Shown: positions 1-8,211, numbered from the stretch's first letter. The stretch: 64,000 bases of DNA from Paenibacillus campinasensis (GCF_002272015.1 NZ_NPBY01000027.1:1-64000), one strand, 5' to 3'. Translations and numbers: made by a program. The notes: generated from the letters alone by a model not told the origin.

Positions 1-7
1 CTATTTT

Positions 8-81
8 GGCGCCATAGCCAAGTGGTAAGGCACAGCTCTGCAAAAGCTTTATCCCCAGTTCGAATCTGGGTGGCGCCTCCA
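8..81 (+). tRNA. tRNA-Cys (GCA)
   Basis: A complete cloverleaf is visible. The acceptor arm GGCGCCA at 8-14 pairs with TGGCGCC at 71-77, the T-loop reads GTTCGAATC, the anticodon is GCA, and the CCA end is encoded at 79-81. It is the first of three tRNAs that form the end of a tRNA cluster. Confidence 0.95.
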
Positions 82-91
82 TCTCAAATAC

Positions 92-168
92 GTGCCCTTA
101 GCTCAGCTGGATAGAGCGTTTGACTACGAATCAAAAGGTCAGGAGTTCGAATCTCTTAGGGCACGCCA
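92..168 (+). tRNA. tRNA-Arg (ACG)
   Basis: The acceptor arm GTGCCCT at 92-98 pairs with AGGGCAC at 158-164, followed by discriminator G and an encoded CCA. The anticodon loop CTACGAA gives ACG, decoding CGN arginine codons. It lies 10 nt after tRNA-Cys and is probably co-transcribed. Confidence 0.95.
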
Positions 169-235
169 CTTTTCCATCAGGTGGGCTTCCCACATGATAT
201 AGGCTAAGCAAGTAAACTGCATATATTCTTAATAT

Positions 236-316
236 GCCGGTGTGGCGGAATGGCAGACGCGCTCGACTCAAAATCGAGTGGGGAGACCCGTGGAGGTTCG
301 AGTCCTCTCACCGGTA
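236..316 (+). tRNA. tRNA-Leu (CAA)
   Basis: This is a class II tRNA with a long variable arm. The anticodon stem CTCGA/TCGAG encloses a loop with anticodon CAA, decoding UUG. Acceptor GCCGGTG pairs with CACCGGT, with a terminal G-U pair. CCA is not encoded, unlike in the other two tRNAs here. It is the last gene of the cluster. Confidence 0.92.
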
Positions 317-330
317 TTACTAACAAGAAG

Positions 331-364
331 AAAGCTCATTAGATGATTCTAATGGGCTTTTTTA
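331..364 (+). terminator. Rho-independent terminator of the tRNA cluster
   Basis: An inverted repeat (AAGCTCATTAGA with TCTAATGGGCTT, 4-nt loop) is followed by a T run. It begins 15 nt after tRNA-Leu and closes the tRNA transcription unit. Confidence 0.85.
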
Positions 365-561
365 TATTTTTACGACCTGGTTCATAGTATTACAGCTAGC
401 CCAATCTTAGTGCCCTTTCACGATTTGTATAGTGAGTTGCTTTTGCTATTTTTGCACCTCACTTACAATGTTTTGAACGACCGTGCCGTTCGGCGAGAAA
501 AGAACGCAGACGTTAAGGAGCGGCTCGACTTTGTTGTTCGGGAATATCAGTAACGATTATA

Positions 562-589
562 TTGACATATCGGAAAGTATCGATATAAT
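562..589 (+). promoter_or_regulatory. Sigma-A promoter with ArsR-type operator in the spacer
   Basis: The -35 TTGACA (562-567) and -10 TATAAT (584-589) are both consensus, with a 16-nt spacer. An inverted repeat, ATATCG (567-572) and CGATAT (581-586), overlaps both elements, which is a typical place for a repressor to block RNA polymerase. The expected start point is about 596-597, which coincides with the ATG of the ArsR gene. Confidence 0.75.
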
Positions 590-596
590 ATGAAAT

Positions 597-899
597 ATGG
601 ATCCAATTGAAGTGTTCAAGGCGTTGTCCAACGAATCGAGGCTGCAGATTTTACAGTGGCTCAAAGAGCCCGAAAAACATTTTGTGCCCCATGAAGGAGT
701 GGATATGAGGACAATCGGGGTGTGCGTTAGTCAGGTTACGGATAAGTTGAATATGACACAGTCAACCGCTTCGCAGTACTTGTCCATACTGCAACGGGCC
801 GGACTGATTCGAACCGAACGAATTGGTAAATATACGTACTACAAACGAGACGAAGAAAAGATAAGCGAGTTGGCTGCTTTCTTGAATCAAAAACTCTAA
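597..899 (+). CDS. ArsR-family (SmtB-type) winged-helix repressor
   Basis: This 100-residue protein has the size and layout of ArsR/SmtB repressors: an N-terminal FKALSNESRLQIL helix, a recognition region around residues 52-70 (MTQSTASQYLSILQRAGLI), and a wing (RIGKYTYYKRDE). The N-terminal half has one Cys (about residue 43) and His at 28 and 32, but no canonical metal motif is evident, so the inducer cannot be assigned. The consensus promoter ends only about 7 nt before the ATG, so the mRNA is probably leaderless or nearly so. The same ATATCG half-site recurs before the downstream MFS gene, which suggests that it represses itself and that exporter. Confidence 0.85.
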   Translation: MDPIEVFKALSNESRLQILQWLKEPEKHFVPHEGVDMRTIGVCVSQVTDKLNMTQSTASQYLSILQRAGLIRTERIGKYTYYKRDEEKISELAAFLNQKL

Positions 900-904
900 T
901 CATG

Positions 905-935
905 ACTGAATACCTCAAACGTATTCAGTTTTTTT
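905..935 (+). terminator. Rho-independent terminator after the ArsR gene
   Basis: A 9-bp perfect stem (ACTGAATAC/GTATTCAGT, 7-nt loop) runs directly into T residues at 930-935. It separates the regulator from the MFS gene, which therefore needs its own promoter. Confidence 0.88.
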
Positions 936-951
936 GGACTAACATATCTAC

Positions 952-963
952 ATATCGCGATAT
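952..963. promoter_or_regulatory. Palindromic operator candidate ATATCGCGATAT
   Basis: This perfect 12-bp palindrome uses the same ATATCG half-site as the ArsR promoter. A further half-site lies at 985-990. It sits between the ArsR terminator and the MFS start, so it is the likely operator for the exporter. Confidence 0.6.
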
Positions 964-1019
964 ATAAATATATTATAAAAACTCATATCGGTAACTATTA
1001 AAACAACAAAGAAGGAGAA

Positions 1020-2213
1020 GTGAATGCTTTGTTTAACACGTGGAAGATCTATTTATTGGCTTTAGTTACTTTTTTGGTGGGTACATCCGAGTATGTTATT
1101 TCCGGCATCTTGGATAAGATCTCGGATTCAATGGGGATTTCCGTTACTTCTGCGGGGCAGTTAGTCACGATTTTTTCCTTTGTATACGCCATTGGCACCC
1201 CGATCCTTATGGCTTTGACTGCTAAAGTGGAAAGACATAAACTGCTTGTTTTGGCGCTAGGTATCTTCGTAATTGGGAATGTACTATCATTTGTGTTGCC
1301 GGGCTATGCATCGTTTCTTGCAGCTCGCGTCATCATGGCTTTAGGCGCGGGAATGGTTGTAGTAACCGCTTTGGACATCGCCGCGAAAATTGCCGCACCA
1401 GGCAAACAAGCCAGCGCGATTGCTACTGTGGTGATGGGCTTTACGGCTTCCTTGATTATCGGCGTGCCTCTTGGTCGTATCGTTGCAGCACAACTCGGAT
1501 GGAAAGCGGTTTTTGGTATATTGGCACTGGCCGGTCTGGTGGCTATGTTCGTTCTGTACGCCATCATCCCTCGAGTTCAAGGGGATAAACCGATGCCGTT
1601 ATCCAAGCAACTTGCCTTCTTGAAAAACGGAAACGTAGCGCTAGGGCTTGCGATTACTTTTTTCTGGCTCGGCGGATACTCGATCGCCTACACGTACATT
1701 TCGCCGTATCTACTTGACATTGCCGGATTGAAAGAAGGGATGCTGAGCGGAGTGCTGTTAGCTTTCGGTATCGCCAGCCTGCTCGGATCCAAATTTGGCG
1801 GTTTCAGTACGGATAAATGGGGGGTATTCCCGACACTGTCAGGGGGAATGCTCTTGCACGTCATAGCGCTGCTGCTTCTCTCTCTAGCCGTTACCTATAC
1901 GCACTCGTGGCTGCCGATTGTCATCCTCCTGATCTTGTGGTCGTTTGCGGCATGGACCTCCGGTCCAACGCAACAAGTCAATCTGGTTCGGATTGAACCG
2001 AATTATTCTGGAATCATGCTGAGCCTGAACCAATCCATGATGCAGTTGTCTATGGCTGCGGGAGCAGCTATCGGAGGCGTCATGGTCGGCCGGGTGTCTC
2101 TGTCATCAATTACATGGGTCGGGATGGTTGGAGTCGCTATTGCGATCGTGGTGGTATCGTTCTTGAAGGTGCGAATGGTGCCGGCAGACAAGGTCGAAAA
2201 CGCCCTGAGATAA
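1020..2213 (+). CDS. MFS drug exporter, DHA1 (AraJ/YdhP-like)
   Basis: This 397-residue protein has about 12 hydrophobic segments and fits DHA1 drug:H+ antiporters. The N-terminal half shows VGTSEYVISGIL in TM1, the TAKVERHK loop between TM2 and TM3 (motif A region), and a motif C-like GFTASLIIGVPLG near residue 145. The start is GTG at 1020. AAGGAG at 1012-1017 is only 2 nt upstream, so the TTG at 1029 (11-nt spacing) is an alternative start. It follows an ArsR gene with a matching operator and is probably an inducible efflux pump. The substrate is unknown. Confidence 0.85.
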   Translation: MNALFNTWKIYLLALVTFLVGTSEYVISGILDKISDSMGISVTSAGQLVTIFSFVYAIGTPILMALTAKVERHKLLVLALGIFVIGNVLSFVLPGYASFLAARVIMALGAGMVVVTALDIAAKIAAPGKQASAIATVVMGFTASLIIGVPLGRIVAAQLGWKAVFGILALAGLVAMFVLYAIIPRVQGDKPMPLSKQLAFLKNGNVALGLAITFFWLGGYSIAYTYISPYLLDIAGLKEGMLSGVLLAFGIASLLGSKFGGFSTDKWGVFPTLSGGMLLHVIALLLLSLAVTYTHSWLPIVILLILWSFAAWTSGPTQQVNLVRIEPNYSGIMLSLNQSMMQLSMAAGAAIGGVMVGRVSLSSITWVGMVGVAIAIVVVSFLKVRMVPADKVENALR

Positions 2214-2272
2214 AGTCCAAACAGGTGTCCATTAAATGAATTGAAATTGCACCTGTCTGCAAATGACTAAAA

Positions 2273-2304
2273 TGCATCATCTCCTGGCTTCGGGAGATGA
2301 TGCA
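2273..2304. repeat. Perfect 12-bp inverted repeat (hairpin)
   Basis: TGCATCATCTCC and its exact complement flank an 8-nt loop. It sits 60 bp after the MFS stop and could end that transcript, but no T tract follows on either strand. A second weaker pair (ACAGGTG/CACCTGT) lies at 2221-2256. Confidence 0.6.
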
Positions 2305-2579
2305 TGACAACTAAACGACACGAGGACATTCGATTCATAGACCAAGTCAGGTTGTTAAGCTCCCTCGATATGATTCAGTTGCCTCACGCTCACGGCATTG
2401 TGCAGTTGGACATGGCTATGGGGGGGGGGGCCGTAATCGGAGGCATCGTTATAGAAAGCATCTCGCTTGCATCCGTTGGTTCTCTTGGCGGAGCTTCTGT
2501 TACCACTGGACTCATGCCGGCTATTATTTCATTATCCCTGCATCGCCGGTCTGCAGCTGCGGAACGAAACGGAGCGTAA
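2304..2579 (+). pseudogene. Remnant of an MFS transporter C-terminus
   Basis: The reading frame gives 91 residues. From about residue 28 it resembles the last two helices of DHA1 transporters (compare QLDMAMGGGAVIGG with QLSMAAGAAIGG in the intact MFS gene upstream). Only the C-terminal end is left, and no earlier transporter sequence precedes it. An 11-G run at 2420-2430 lies inside the fragment. It is best read as a decayed copy of a second exporter rather than a working small protein. Confidence 0.6.
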
Positions 2580-2793
2580 AGTACCTTCTTTCTCAGAAAT
2601 GAAAATACCGCCTAATCTGGATGACATCCAATATGACGTTCGTCCTTCTTAAAGATAGGGGCAGACCTGGGAGGAGGTTCCTTCCGAGATCAACTGCCAC
2701 TCCTTATATTACTTAGTGCATCTGTCTTCCGATTTGTAGGTGAGCTCAATAATCACTTATAATTTCAGTAATAGTTGGAGGTGTAAAAAATCA

Positions 2794-3717
2794 ATGAACG
2801 TATTTTCTAAAGGAACAAAAATGGTATTTGTATTGCTCATTTTATTAGTAACGATTACAGGATGCACCACATCAATGCCGATATCTTCAAATGAAAATCA
2901 AGCTCTATCTGATCAACCTCAACATACGAAACCTGTAGAAAATGCTGTACCTGAAACACCAGTTGCCGAAAAGAAGAACATACCCCCAAACCCACCGGTT
3001 GAATATGATCCTGCCTGGCCGGATCGTTCAGTGAAGTCTTCTAACGGGCATCTTGTGAATAGTTGTGTTCCGGATGAGCTGCGTAATAAAGCAACTACAT
3101 TAACAACCAGTGATGGGGTGTATCTGTCTGCACTTGTGCTTGGCAGCGGAGATAAAGGAGTCCTGCTTGCACACGAGCAAGGTTATAACATTTGCTCTTT
3201 TCTTGACATGGGAACTGAACTGGCTGACAGCGGGTATCTGGTAGTTATTCCTGAATATCGTAATCATGGTGCCTCAGAGGATTTTCCGGAGGATAATCAG
3301 AATATAGATCGTGATGCAGATGCTGCCTTAAGCGAACTCGAACGATTGGGTGCCAAAAGAGTCTTTTTGGCGGGAGCATCATGTGGCGGTAGTACAGCAA
3401 TCATTGCAGGCGTTCGTCAGGCGCTGCCTATTGAGGGGCTGATTATTCTTTCTTCTCCTGCACAATGTGGGCCCCTTGATTCAATTCCGAGCGTTGAGAA
3501 GATTAAAGCACCGTCCATGTTTGTTTTTTCACCTGGCGATTATGGAGGCTCAATTGAACAAGAAGTGCGTAAATTATATCAAGCCTCCGGAGCAACGGAT
3601 AAAGAACTAATTGTGGATGAGAGTGGTTATCACGGAACAGATATGTACCATGGGGGAGAGCACGGTGATGCCTTAAGGTCCAAGCTTATTGACTTTGTTA
3701 AAAAGGAATTTAATTAA
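2794..3717 (+). CDS. Lipoprotein with alpha/beta-hydrolase (dienelactone hydrolase-like) domain
   Basis: The start is ATG at 2794, chosen because GGAGGTG lies about 10 nt upstream; an in-frame ATG at 2740 has no such site. The 307-residue product begins with a signal peptide ending in lipobox ITGC (Cys24), then a Pro-rich linker, then an alpha/beta-hydrolase fold. The nucleophile motif G-A-S-C-G holds Ser196, with a later Asp (SPGDY) and His (GYHGTDMYH) to complete a triad. It is expected to be anchored on the outer face of the membrane and to cleave an ester or similar bond. The substrate is unknown. It stands alone, with no clear operon partner. Confidence 0.8.
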   Translation: MNVFSKGTKMVFVLLILLVTITGCTTSMPISSNENQALSDQPQHTKPVENAVPETPVAEKKNIPPNPPVEYDPAWPDRSVKSSNGHLVNSCVPDELRNKATTLTTSDGVYLSALVLGSGDKGVLLAHEQGYNICSFLDMGTELADSGYLVVIPEYRNHGASEDFPEDNQNIDRDADAALSELERLGAKRVFLAGASCGGSTAIIAGVRQALPIEGLIILSSPAQCGPLDSIPSVEKIKAPSMFVFSPGDYGGSIEQEVRKLYQASGATDKELIVDESGYHGTDMYHGGEHGDALRSKLIDFVKKEFN

Positions 3718-3800
3718 AGTAAATAACTTTTGTAACAAAACCGTGGTTGATAAGGATTGTCAATTAATCCGGCCCAAGGTACTTTCAAGGACGAGAGAAA

Positions 3801-3833
3801 GCCGCTCGTTTCCCTACAGGGGAACTGAGCGGC
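3801..3833. terminator. Hairpin between convergent genes
   Basis: GCCGCTCGTTTCCC and GGGGAACTGAGCGGC form a long imperfect stem between the convergent lipoprotein and SDR genes. No T tract follows, so termination is plausible but unproven. Confidence 0.45.
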
Positions 3834-3916
3834 AACATGATGCAGGGTGAGGGAATGACCGCGGTCCGTGGTACTTTTCTTATTATCTGCTAGACAGTGT
3901 ATTTAGATTGGATTGA

Positions 3917-4660
3917 TTAAATGAATCCACCATTAACACGGATGGTTTGTCCCGTAACCCACTGCGATTCTTCGCTCGCAAGAAAGAGGATCACACCTGC
4001 AATGTCCCCGGTCTCTCCGAGACGTCCAAAGGCGTTCATGTTGGCTAGTCCCTGGATTTGTTCGGGTGTTTTGCCAACCGTGAAAAGCTCGGTATTTATA
4101 GGGCCAGGTGCTACAGCATTAATCGTTATGTCTCTATTTCCAAGCTCCTTGGCCAATTGCCGCGTGAATTGTTCAACGGCTCCTTTGGAGCCCGCATAAA
4201 GACTGTATGCAGGGAACATCTGACCCGCCACTGAAGTGGAAAAGTTGATAATGCGGCCATTCGCGTTTAAATGCTTAGCAGCAAGCTGGCATGAAAAATA
4301 GGTCCCTTTGACATTGATCGCAAATAGCTGGTCGTAATCCGCTTCCGTAACATCGCCCACCGGTTTTGTAATGATGACTCCCGCGTTATTCACCACAATA
4401 TCTAGCTTTCCGAACGTTTTCATGGTTTCTTGATAAAGTCTCTCCAACTCGCTCAATCGGCTGATATCGGCCTGAATTGCTGCGGCTTCACCGCCATTCC
4501 TTTGAATGTTCTGTACAACGTCTGCCGCCTGATCTGCACGATTCGCAAAGTTGATAACCACCTTGGCGCCATGATTCGCTAAATACTCGGCAATGGTTTT
4601 GCCGATTCCTCTGGATGCTCCAGTGACCAAGGCAACTTTGCCGGCAAGCTTTTTATCCAT
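3917..4660 (-). CDS. SDR-family oxidoreductase (FabG-like)
   Basis: This 247-residue protein is a classical short-chain dehydrogenase. It has the cofactor motif TGASRGIG at residues 13-20, NNAG near 90, and the catalytic Ser and YAGSK (Tyr-x-x-x-Lys) near 150-160. The acidic/basic pattern after beta-2 (INFANRADQ) suggests NADP preference. AAGGAGAG lies about 10 nt before the ATG. It is the last gene of a three-gene minus-strand operon with a Dabb protein and an FMN reductase. The substrate is not evident. Confidence 0.88.
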   Translation of the reverse strand: MDKKLAGKVALVTGASRGIGKTIAEYLANHGAKVVINFANRADQAADVVQNIQRNGGEAAAIQADISRLSELERLYQETMKTFGKLDIVVNNAGVIITKPVGDVTEADYDQLFAINVKGTYFSCQLAAKHLNANGRIINFSTSVAGQMFPAYSLYAGSKGAVEQFTRQLAKELGNRDITINAVAPGPINTELFTVGKTPEQIQGLANMNAFGRLGETGDIAGVILFLASEESQWVTGQTIRVNGGFI

Positions 4661-4701
4661 TTCTGCAAGCTCTCCTTTCTAATCTGTTGTAAAGGGGAAC
4701 A

Positions 4702-5004
4702 TTAAGCAAACGGGTAATCCATAACGACGATTCCTTCAACAAACGGACCAATGGATTGCAATAATCCTTGATGCAGGGGGTGCTGAATATACTCCCGGCA
4801 AGCCTGTTGATTCTCGAAAGTGACTCTGATTCCCAGCGTAAACCCCTGCATATGCTCTATTTCCTCCGTAACGTTAATCCCTGCGCTAAGTTCCACGATC
4901 CCCGGAATGTTCCCTTTAAAGTCATATGCACGCTTTATTGCATTTTCTTTTACTTCAATCGAAACATCGGGCTTGAATTTCAATAGCACGATATGCTCAA
5001 ACAT
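4702..5004 (-). CDS. Dabb-family stress-responsive alpha/beta barrel protein
   Basis: This 100-residue protein starts MFEHIVLLKFKPDVS, the signature of the Dabb (dimeric alpha-beta barrel) family. Such proteins form small dimeric barrels that bind aromatic or polyketide-like ligands or act as small monooxygenases. AGGAGG lies 7 nt upstream. It sits 22 nt after the reductase gene and 41 nt before the SDR gene, so the three are probably translated from one mRNA. Confidence 0.82.
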   Translation of the reverse strand: MFEHIVLLKFKPDVSIEVKENAIKRAYDFKGNIPGIVELSAGINVTEEIEHMQGFTLGIRVTFENQQACREYIQHPLHQGLLQSIGPFVEGIVVMDYPFA

Positions 5005-5026
5005 CTTATTCCCTCCTAGTTTCTGT

Positions 5027-5596
5027 TTATTTTGGACTTTGGAGCTGCTTCAATTGGGAGAGCTCCTTCATCCATTTCACGAAATTGTTGGTTACAAGAT
5101 CAAGGTACTGAATCGTAGGATCATCAGTCAGCTCATCCTTCTCGTTAAACTTCTCATGAACAAGACCAATGTACACTTCATTTCCAGGCAACAGCGGCGA
5201 GGAAATGCCGGATGCGAACAGAATGTCACGCAGATGGCCCTGCGCTTTGACCGATCCCAATAATCCCATGGAAGATCCGACGATCCATGAGGGCTTCCCG
5301 ATCATGACTCGATCCACGCGGGATAACCAGTCAATCGCGTTCGCCATGACGCCGGGAATGGTTGAATTATATTCCGGAGTGATCCACAACACCGCATCGG
5401 CAGCAGCGACTTTTGCCTTAAAATCGATAACCGGCTGCGGCGGAACAGACTCGATATCCTGATCGTAAAAGGGGAGGTCCCGAATGTTCAGCACATCCAA
5501 CTGAAAAAGATGCGGATAACGGTTTTGAATATAACGAGCTAATTTCAGGTTGTATGATTCCTTGCGAATGCTTCCGACTATGGCGGCTACGTTCAT
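5027..5596 (-). CDS. NADPH-dependent FMN reductase (flavodoxin fold)
   Basis: The start is the ATG at 5596, preceded by GAGGTG with 6-nt spacing; frames starting further upstream lack a good site. The 189-residue product begins MNVAAIVGSIRKESYN, a phosphate-binding loop typical of NADPH:FMN/quinone reductases (YieF/ChrR/SsuE group), and later has the TPEYNSTIPGVMANAIDW flavin-contact segment. It probably reduces quinones, chromate or azo compounds with FMN bound. It is the first gene of the operon and is divergent from an XRE regulator that likely controls it. Confidence 0.87.
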   Translation of the reverse strand: MNVAAIVGSIRKESYNLKLARYIQNRYPHLFQLDVLNIRDLPFYDQDIESVPPQPVIDFKAKVAAADAVLWITPEYNSTIPGVMANAIDWLSRVDRVMIGKPSWIVGSSMGLLGSVKAQGHLRDILFASGISSPLLPGNEVYIGLVHEKFNEKDELTDDPTIQYLDLVTNNFVKWMKELSQLKQLQSPK

Positions 5597-5742
5597 TTTC
5601 ATCACCTCATATGATAGGGTCTGAATGGCTTTGAATAGGTAGGGCGGATCCCCCCCATGTCTATCCATTCTTGATATTCCTCCTAAGGAGGACATAAACT
5701 AGTCTAAACGGGCCCGAAGAGCCTAGGAAGAGGTCTAGTTAT

Positions 5743-5763
5743 CGTAGGATTGGTAATCCTACG
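5743..5763. promoter_or_regulatory. Perfect 9-bp inverted repeat, likely operator
   Basis: CGTAGGATT and AATCCTACG flank GGT, 30 bp upstream of the XRE regulator start and in the space shared with the divergent reductase operon. The symmetry and position fit an operator for the regulator. Confidence 0.6.
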
Positions 5764-5792
5764 TTCACGAATAGATAGGAGGCATGTAGATT

Positions 5793-6671
5793 ATGGCGAA
5801 CAGATTGGACCGTTATGAGGAATTATCCCGTTTTTTGCGTTCACGCCGTGAACGAATAACCCCAGAACAAGCAGGAGTGCCGGATTCCGGTCGCAGACGA
5901 ACCCCAGGTCTTCGCCGCAGCGAGGTAGCTCTGCTGGCCGACATGGGATTGGATTGGTACACCTATTTGGAACAAGGGCGTCATATCAATGTATCCGCTG
6001 AGGTCCTTGATCGAATCGCGAAGGTGCTTCGGTTAGATGAATCGGAACGCAGGCATCTGTACCATCTTGCCCGTAAACAATTTCCCCTGACCGGTATGAA
6101 GCAACCTTCTAAGGTAACGCCGGAGCTTCAACGTTTCTTGGATAGCCAGAACCTTTCCCCTGCGAATGTCATGGATGCGCGCATGAACATCATTGCCTGG
6201 AATGAAGCTTACTGCGCATTAAATGGGAATCTCACGGTGATGTCGGAGAGGGAGCGGAATCTGGCTTGGATGACGTTTACTTCTCCCCGTTTTCGCTATT
6301 TAAAGGGAGACCAATGGGAACTGCATGCCAGGCGAATCGTTGCCAATTTCCATGCCGGGTATGCGCGTCACGTCGACGATCCTTGGTGGTCCGAGCAGTT
6401 CGAGGCGCTTTCACGGGTTAGCAGGGAGTTTCGGGAATTTTGGGATTCCCACGAGGTTCTCGATGCTATGGATGCTCTTAAGACGCTGCATTGTCCGAAT
6501 CTCGGGATCTTGAATTTTGATCTAGTTTCGTTCCATTACTTGAACGATTCTAATTTGACCGTTTCCATTCATGTTCCTCATCCGGATGGCACGGTGGATA
6601 AGATGCAGCAACTGCTAATCGATTATCGGAGCCAGCATTCAGAGCAGCTCGAATCTTCTTCAAGAGTTTAG
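5793..6671 (+). CDS. XRE-family regulator with MmyB-like ligand domain
   Basis: This 292-residue protein has an N-terminal helix-turn-helix (about 25-95, with RRTPGLRRSEVALLADM and WYTYLEQGR) and a C-terminal PAS-like MmyB ligand-binding domain (about 110-280, with NIIAWNEAYCAL and the FHAGYARH segment). This pairing is standard for the MmyB/XRE group that controls adjacent oxidoreductase genes in actinomycetes and Firmicutes. AGGAGG lies 10 nt before the ATG. It is divergent from the reductase-Dabb-SDR operon. Confidence 0.9.
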   Translation: MANRLDRYEELSRFLRSRRERITPEQAGVPDSGRRRTPGLRRSEVALLADMGLDWYTYLEQGRHINVSAEVLDRIAKVLRLDESERRHLYHLARKQFPLTGMKQPSKVTPELQRFLDSQNLSPANVMDARMNIIAWNEAYCALNGNLTVMSERERNLAWMTFTSPRFRYLKGDQWELHARRIVANFHAGYARHVDDPWWSEQFEALSRVSREFREFWDSHEVLDAMDALKTLHCPNLGILNFDLVSFHYLNDSNLTVSIHVPHPDGTVDKMQQLLIDYRSQHSEQLESSSRV

Positions 6672-6682
6672 AATGGCGGAGG

Positions 6683-6716
6683 AGCCCGAACGCATTCAAC
6701 GTTCGGGCTTTCCTTT
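6683..6716 (+). terminator. Rho-independent terminator after the XRE gene
   Basis: A 10-bp perfect stem (AGCCCGAACG/CGTTCGGGCT) with a 7-nt loop is followed by TTCCTTT. It lies between convergent genes and may serve both. Confidence 0.85.
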
Positions 6717-6741
6717 ATTTGGAGTTTTATTTACCATTCAC

Positions 6742-7899
6742 CTATGATGGAAATGTCGATGCTTTTTGTTTATTTAAGGAGAAGAGGGCTGAAATGATGG
6801 CTAGAATAACAATCAGTCCGCCAACCCAAGCATTCGTTGTGACGGAATAATGGTTGACAATCAGTCCCCCAAGTATTGAACCTGCTGCAACTCCTATGTG
6901 TAAAGATGATGTATTAAAGCTTAATTGGATATCCGAAGATTCCGGAGCTGTTTGTACCAGATAGCTTTGAATGGCAGGACTTGGAGCCATATTACATGCA
7001 CACCAGACTACGGTTACGATGAGTAATAGAAAGATAGAACCTGTAGAATAAGGCAACAAGAATATAGCGAGCGCATGTAACAGGAGAGTGATGAGTATCG
7101 TTTTGCTGTTTCCAAGTTTATCTGAGGACCATCCTCCAATCCATCCTCCTGCTATACCTGCTAATCCATATACAAACAGAACAAGACTGATCATGTTCGT
7201 TGACAGCCCCATCATCTCATGTAAAAAAGGTGTGATGTAGGCGTAGATTGTGAATTGGCCAGTCATCTGTAATATTGAGATTGAATGAGCGGATAAAATT
7301 TTGGAGTCCTTTAGCGTTCGAAGCTGTTCTCGCAACTGGACTCCCGGCCGTGGAGCTACCTGTGGTAGATATCGATTGACTGCCCATGCCACGATTAAGG
7401 TAAGGGCCCCGACCAAAGCAAATGTTGAGCGCCATCCCCACATTTCGCCGATAAATGTGCCAAGAGGGACGCCAATGACAAGAGATGCGCTTATCCCCAT
7501 AACAATAATACCGATTGCACGACCTCTTAATTCGGGTGCAACTATACTTGAAGCCATAACAACAGAAAGAACAACCACAATCGAGCAACTTGCTGCAAGT
7601 ATAATCCGCGAAACAAGAAGAACCGCAAAGGTAGGGCTAACGATAGAAATCATATTTCCTACGAAAAAGACAAACATTGCAGCAGTCAATAATTTTCTAC
7701 GCTCTACTTTAGAGGTAAGGGTAATTAGTATAGGGGAACCAAAAGCAAAGACTAATGAATAGACCGTAATCAGTTGGCCTGCGGTACCTACTGAAACGTT
7801 CAGATCTTGTGCGATCATATCGATTATTCCGGCAATGACGAGCTCGACAGTGCCTACTACAAATGAGGCAATTGCTAAAATCCATATTCGTTTATCCAT
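6742..7899 (-). CDS. MFS transporter, DHA1 family
   Basis: The start is the ATG at 7899, with AAGGAG 6 nt upstream; the longer TTG-started frame lacks a site. The 385-residue protein has about 12 membrane segments and resembles AraJ/YdhP/chloramphenicol-type exporters, including VGTVELVIAGIID in TM1 and the TSKVERRK loop. It shares layout with the MFS gene at 1020 and is a distant paralogue. It lies 60 nt downstream of the Atu4866-domain gene on the same strand, so both are probably controlled by the divergent AraC regulator. Confidence 0.87.
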   Translation of the reverse strand: MDKRIWILAIASFVVGTVELVIAGIIDMIAQDLNVSVGTAGQLITVYSLVFAFGSPILITLTSKVERRKLLTAAMFVFFVGNMISIVSPTFAVLLVSRIILAASCSIVVVLSVVMASSIVAPELRGRAIGIIVMGISASLVIGVPLGTFIGEMWGWRSTFALVGALTLIVAWAVNRYLPQVAPRPGVQLREQLRTLKDSKILSAHSISILQMTGQFTIYAYITPFLHEMMGLSTNMISLVLFVYGLAGIAGGWIGGWSSDKLGNSKTILITLLLHALAIFLLPYSTGSIFLLLIVTVVWCACNMAPSPAIQSYLVQTAPESSDIQLSFNTSSLHIGVAAGSILGGLIVNHYSVTTNAWVGGLIVILAIISALFSLNKQKASTFPS

Positions 7900-7959
7900 T
7901 CCAAACTCCTTACGCAAATGAAATTGATGCAGTTCTTCGTTTTCTTTTCTTTCCTTCGG

Positions 7960-8211
7960 TCACGTTCGATAGAGGATCATACCTGCGTGGTAGAGCACCC
8001 CTTCTCGAAAATCGCCATCAGCCGTAAACCCGGTATCATCTACATATTGGATATGATCGCCATCGATGGTATAGCTGCCTTGATAAGCGCTATTGCGATT
8101 GCCGCGAGCTTCGTCGTACCGACCATTTGGCAGTAGTTCATGCCGGATATATCCGTCGGCGGTAACCCACATTCCGACATAGGGATGGGGATTTGCTTGG
8201 TCTGTCTTCAT
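7960..8211 (-). CDS. Atu4866-domain protein
   Basis: This 83-residue protein contains the highly conserved core of the Atu4866 family (GMWVTADGYIRHELLPNGRY, then TGFTADGDF and GVLYHAGM) over nearly its whole length. The family forms a small beta-barrel that is often encoded next to AraC regulators and oxidoreductases. Its biochemical role is not established. GGAGAG lies 9 nt before the ATG. It is the first gene of a minus-strand pair with the MFS exporter. Confidence 0.85.
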   Translation of the reverse strand: MKTDQANPHPYVGMWVTADGYIRHELLPNGRYDEARGNRNSAYQGSYTIDGDHIQYVDDTGFTADGDFREGVLYHAGMILYRT

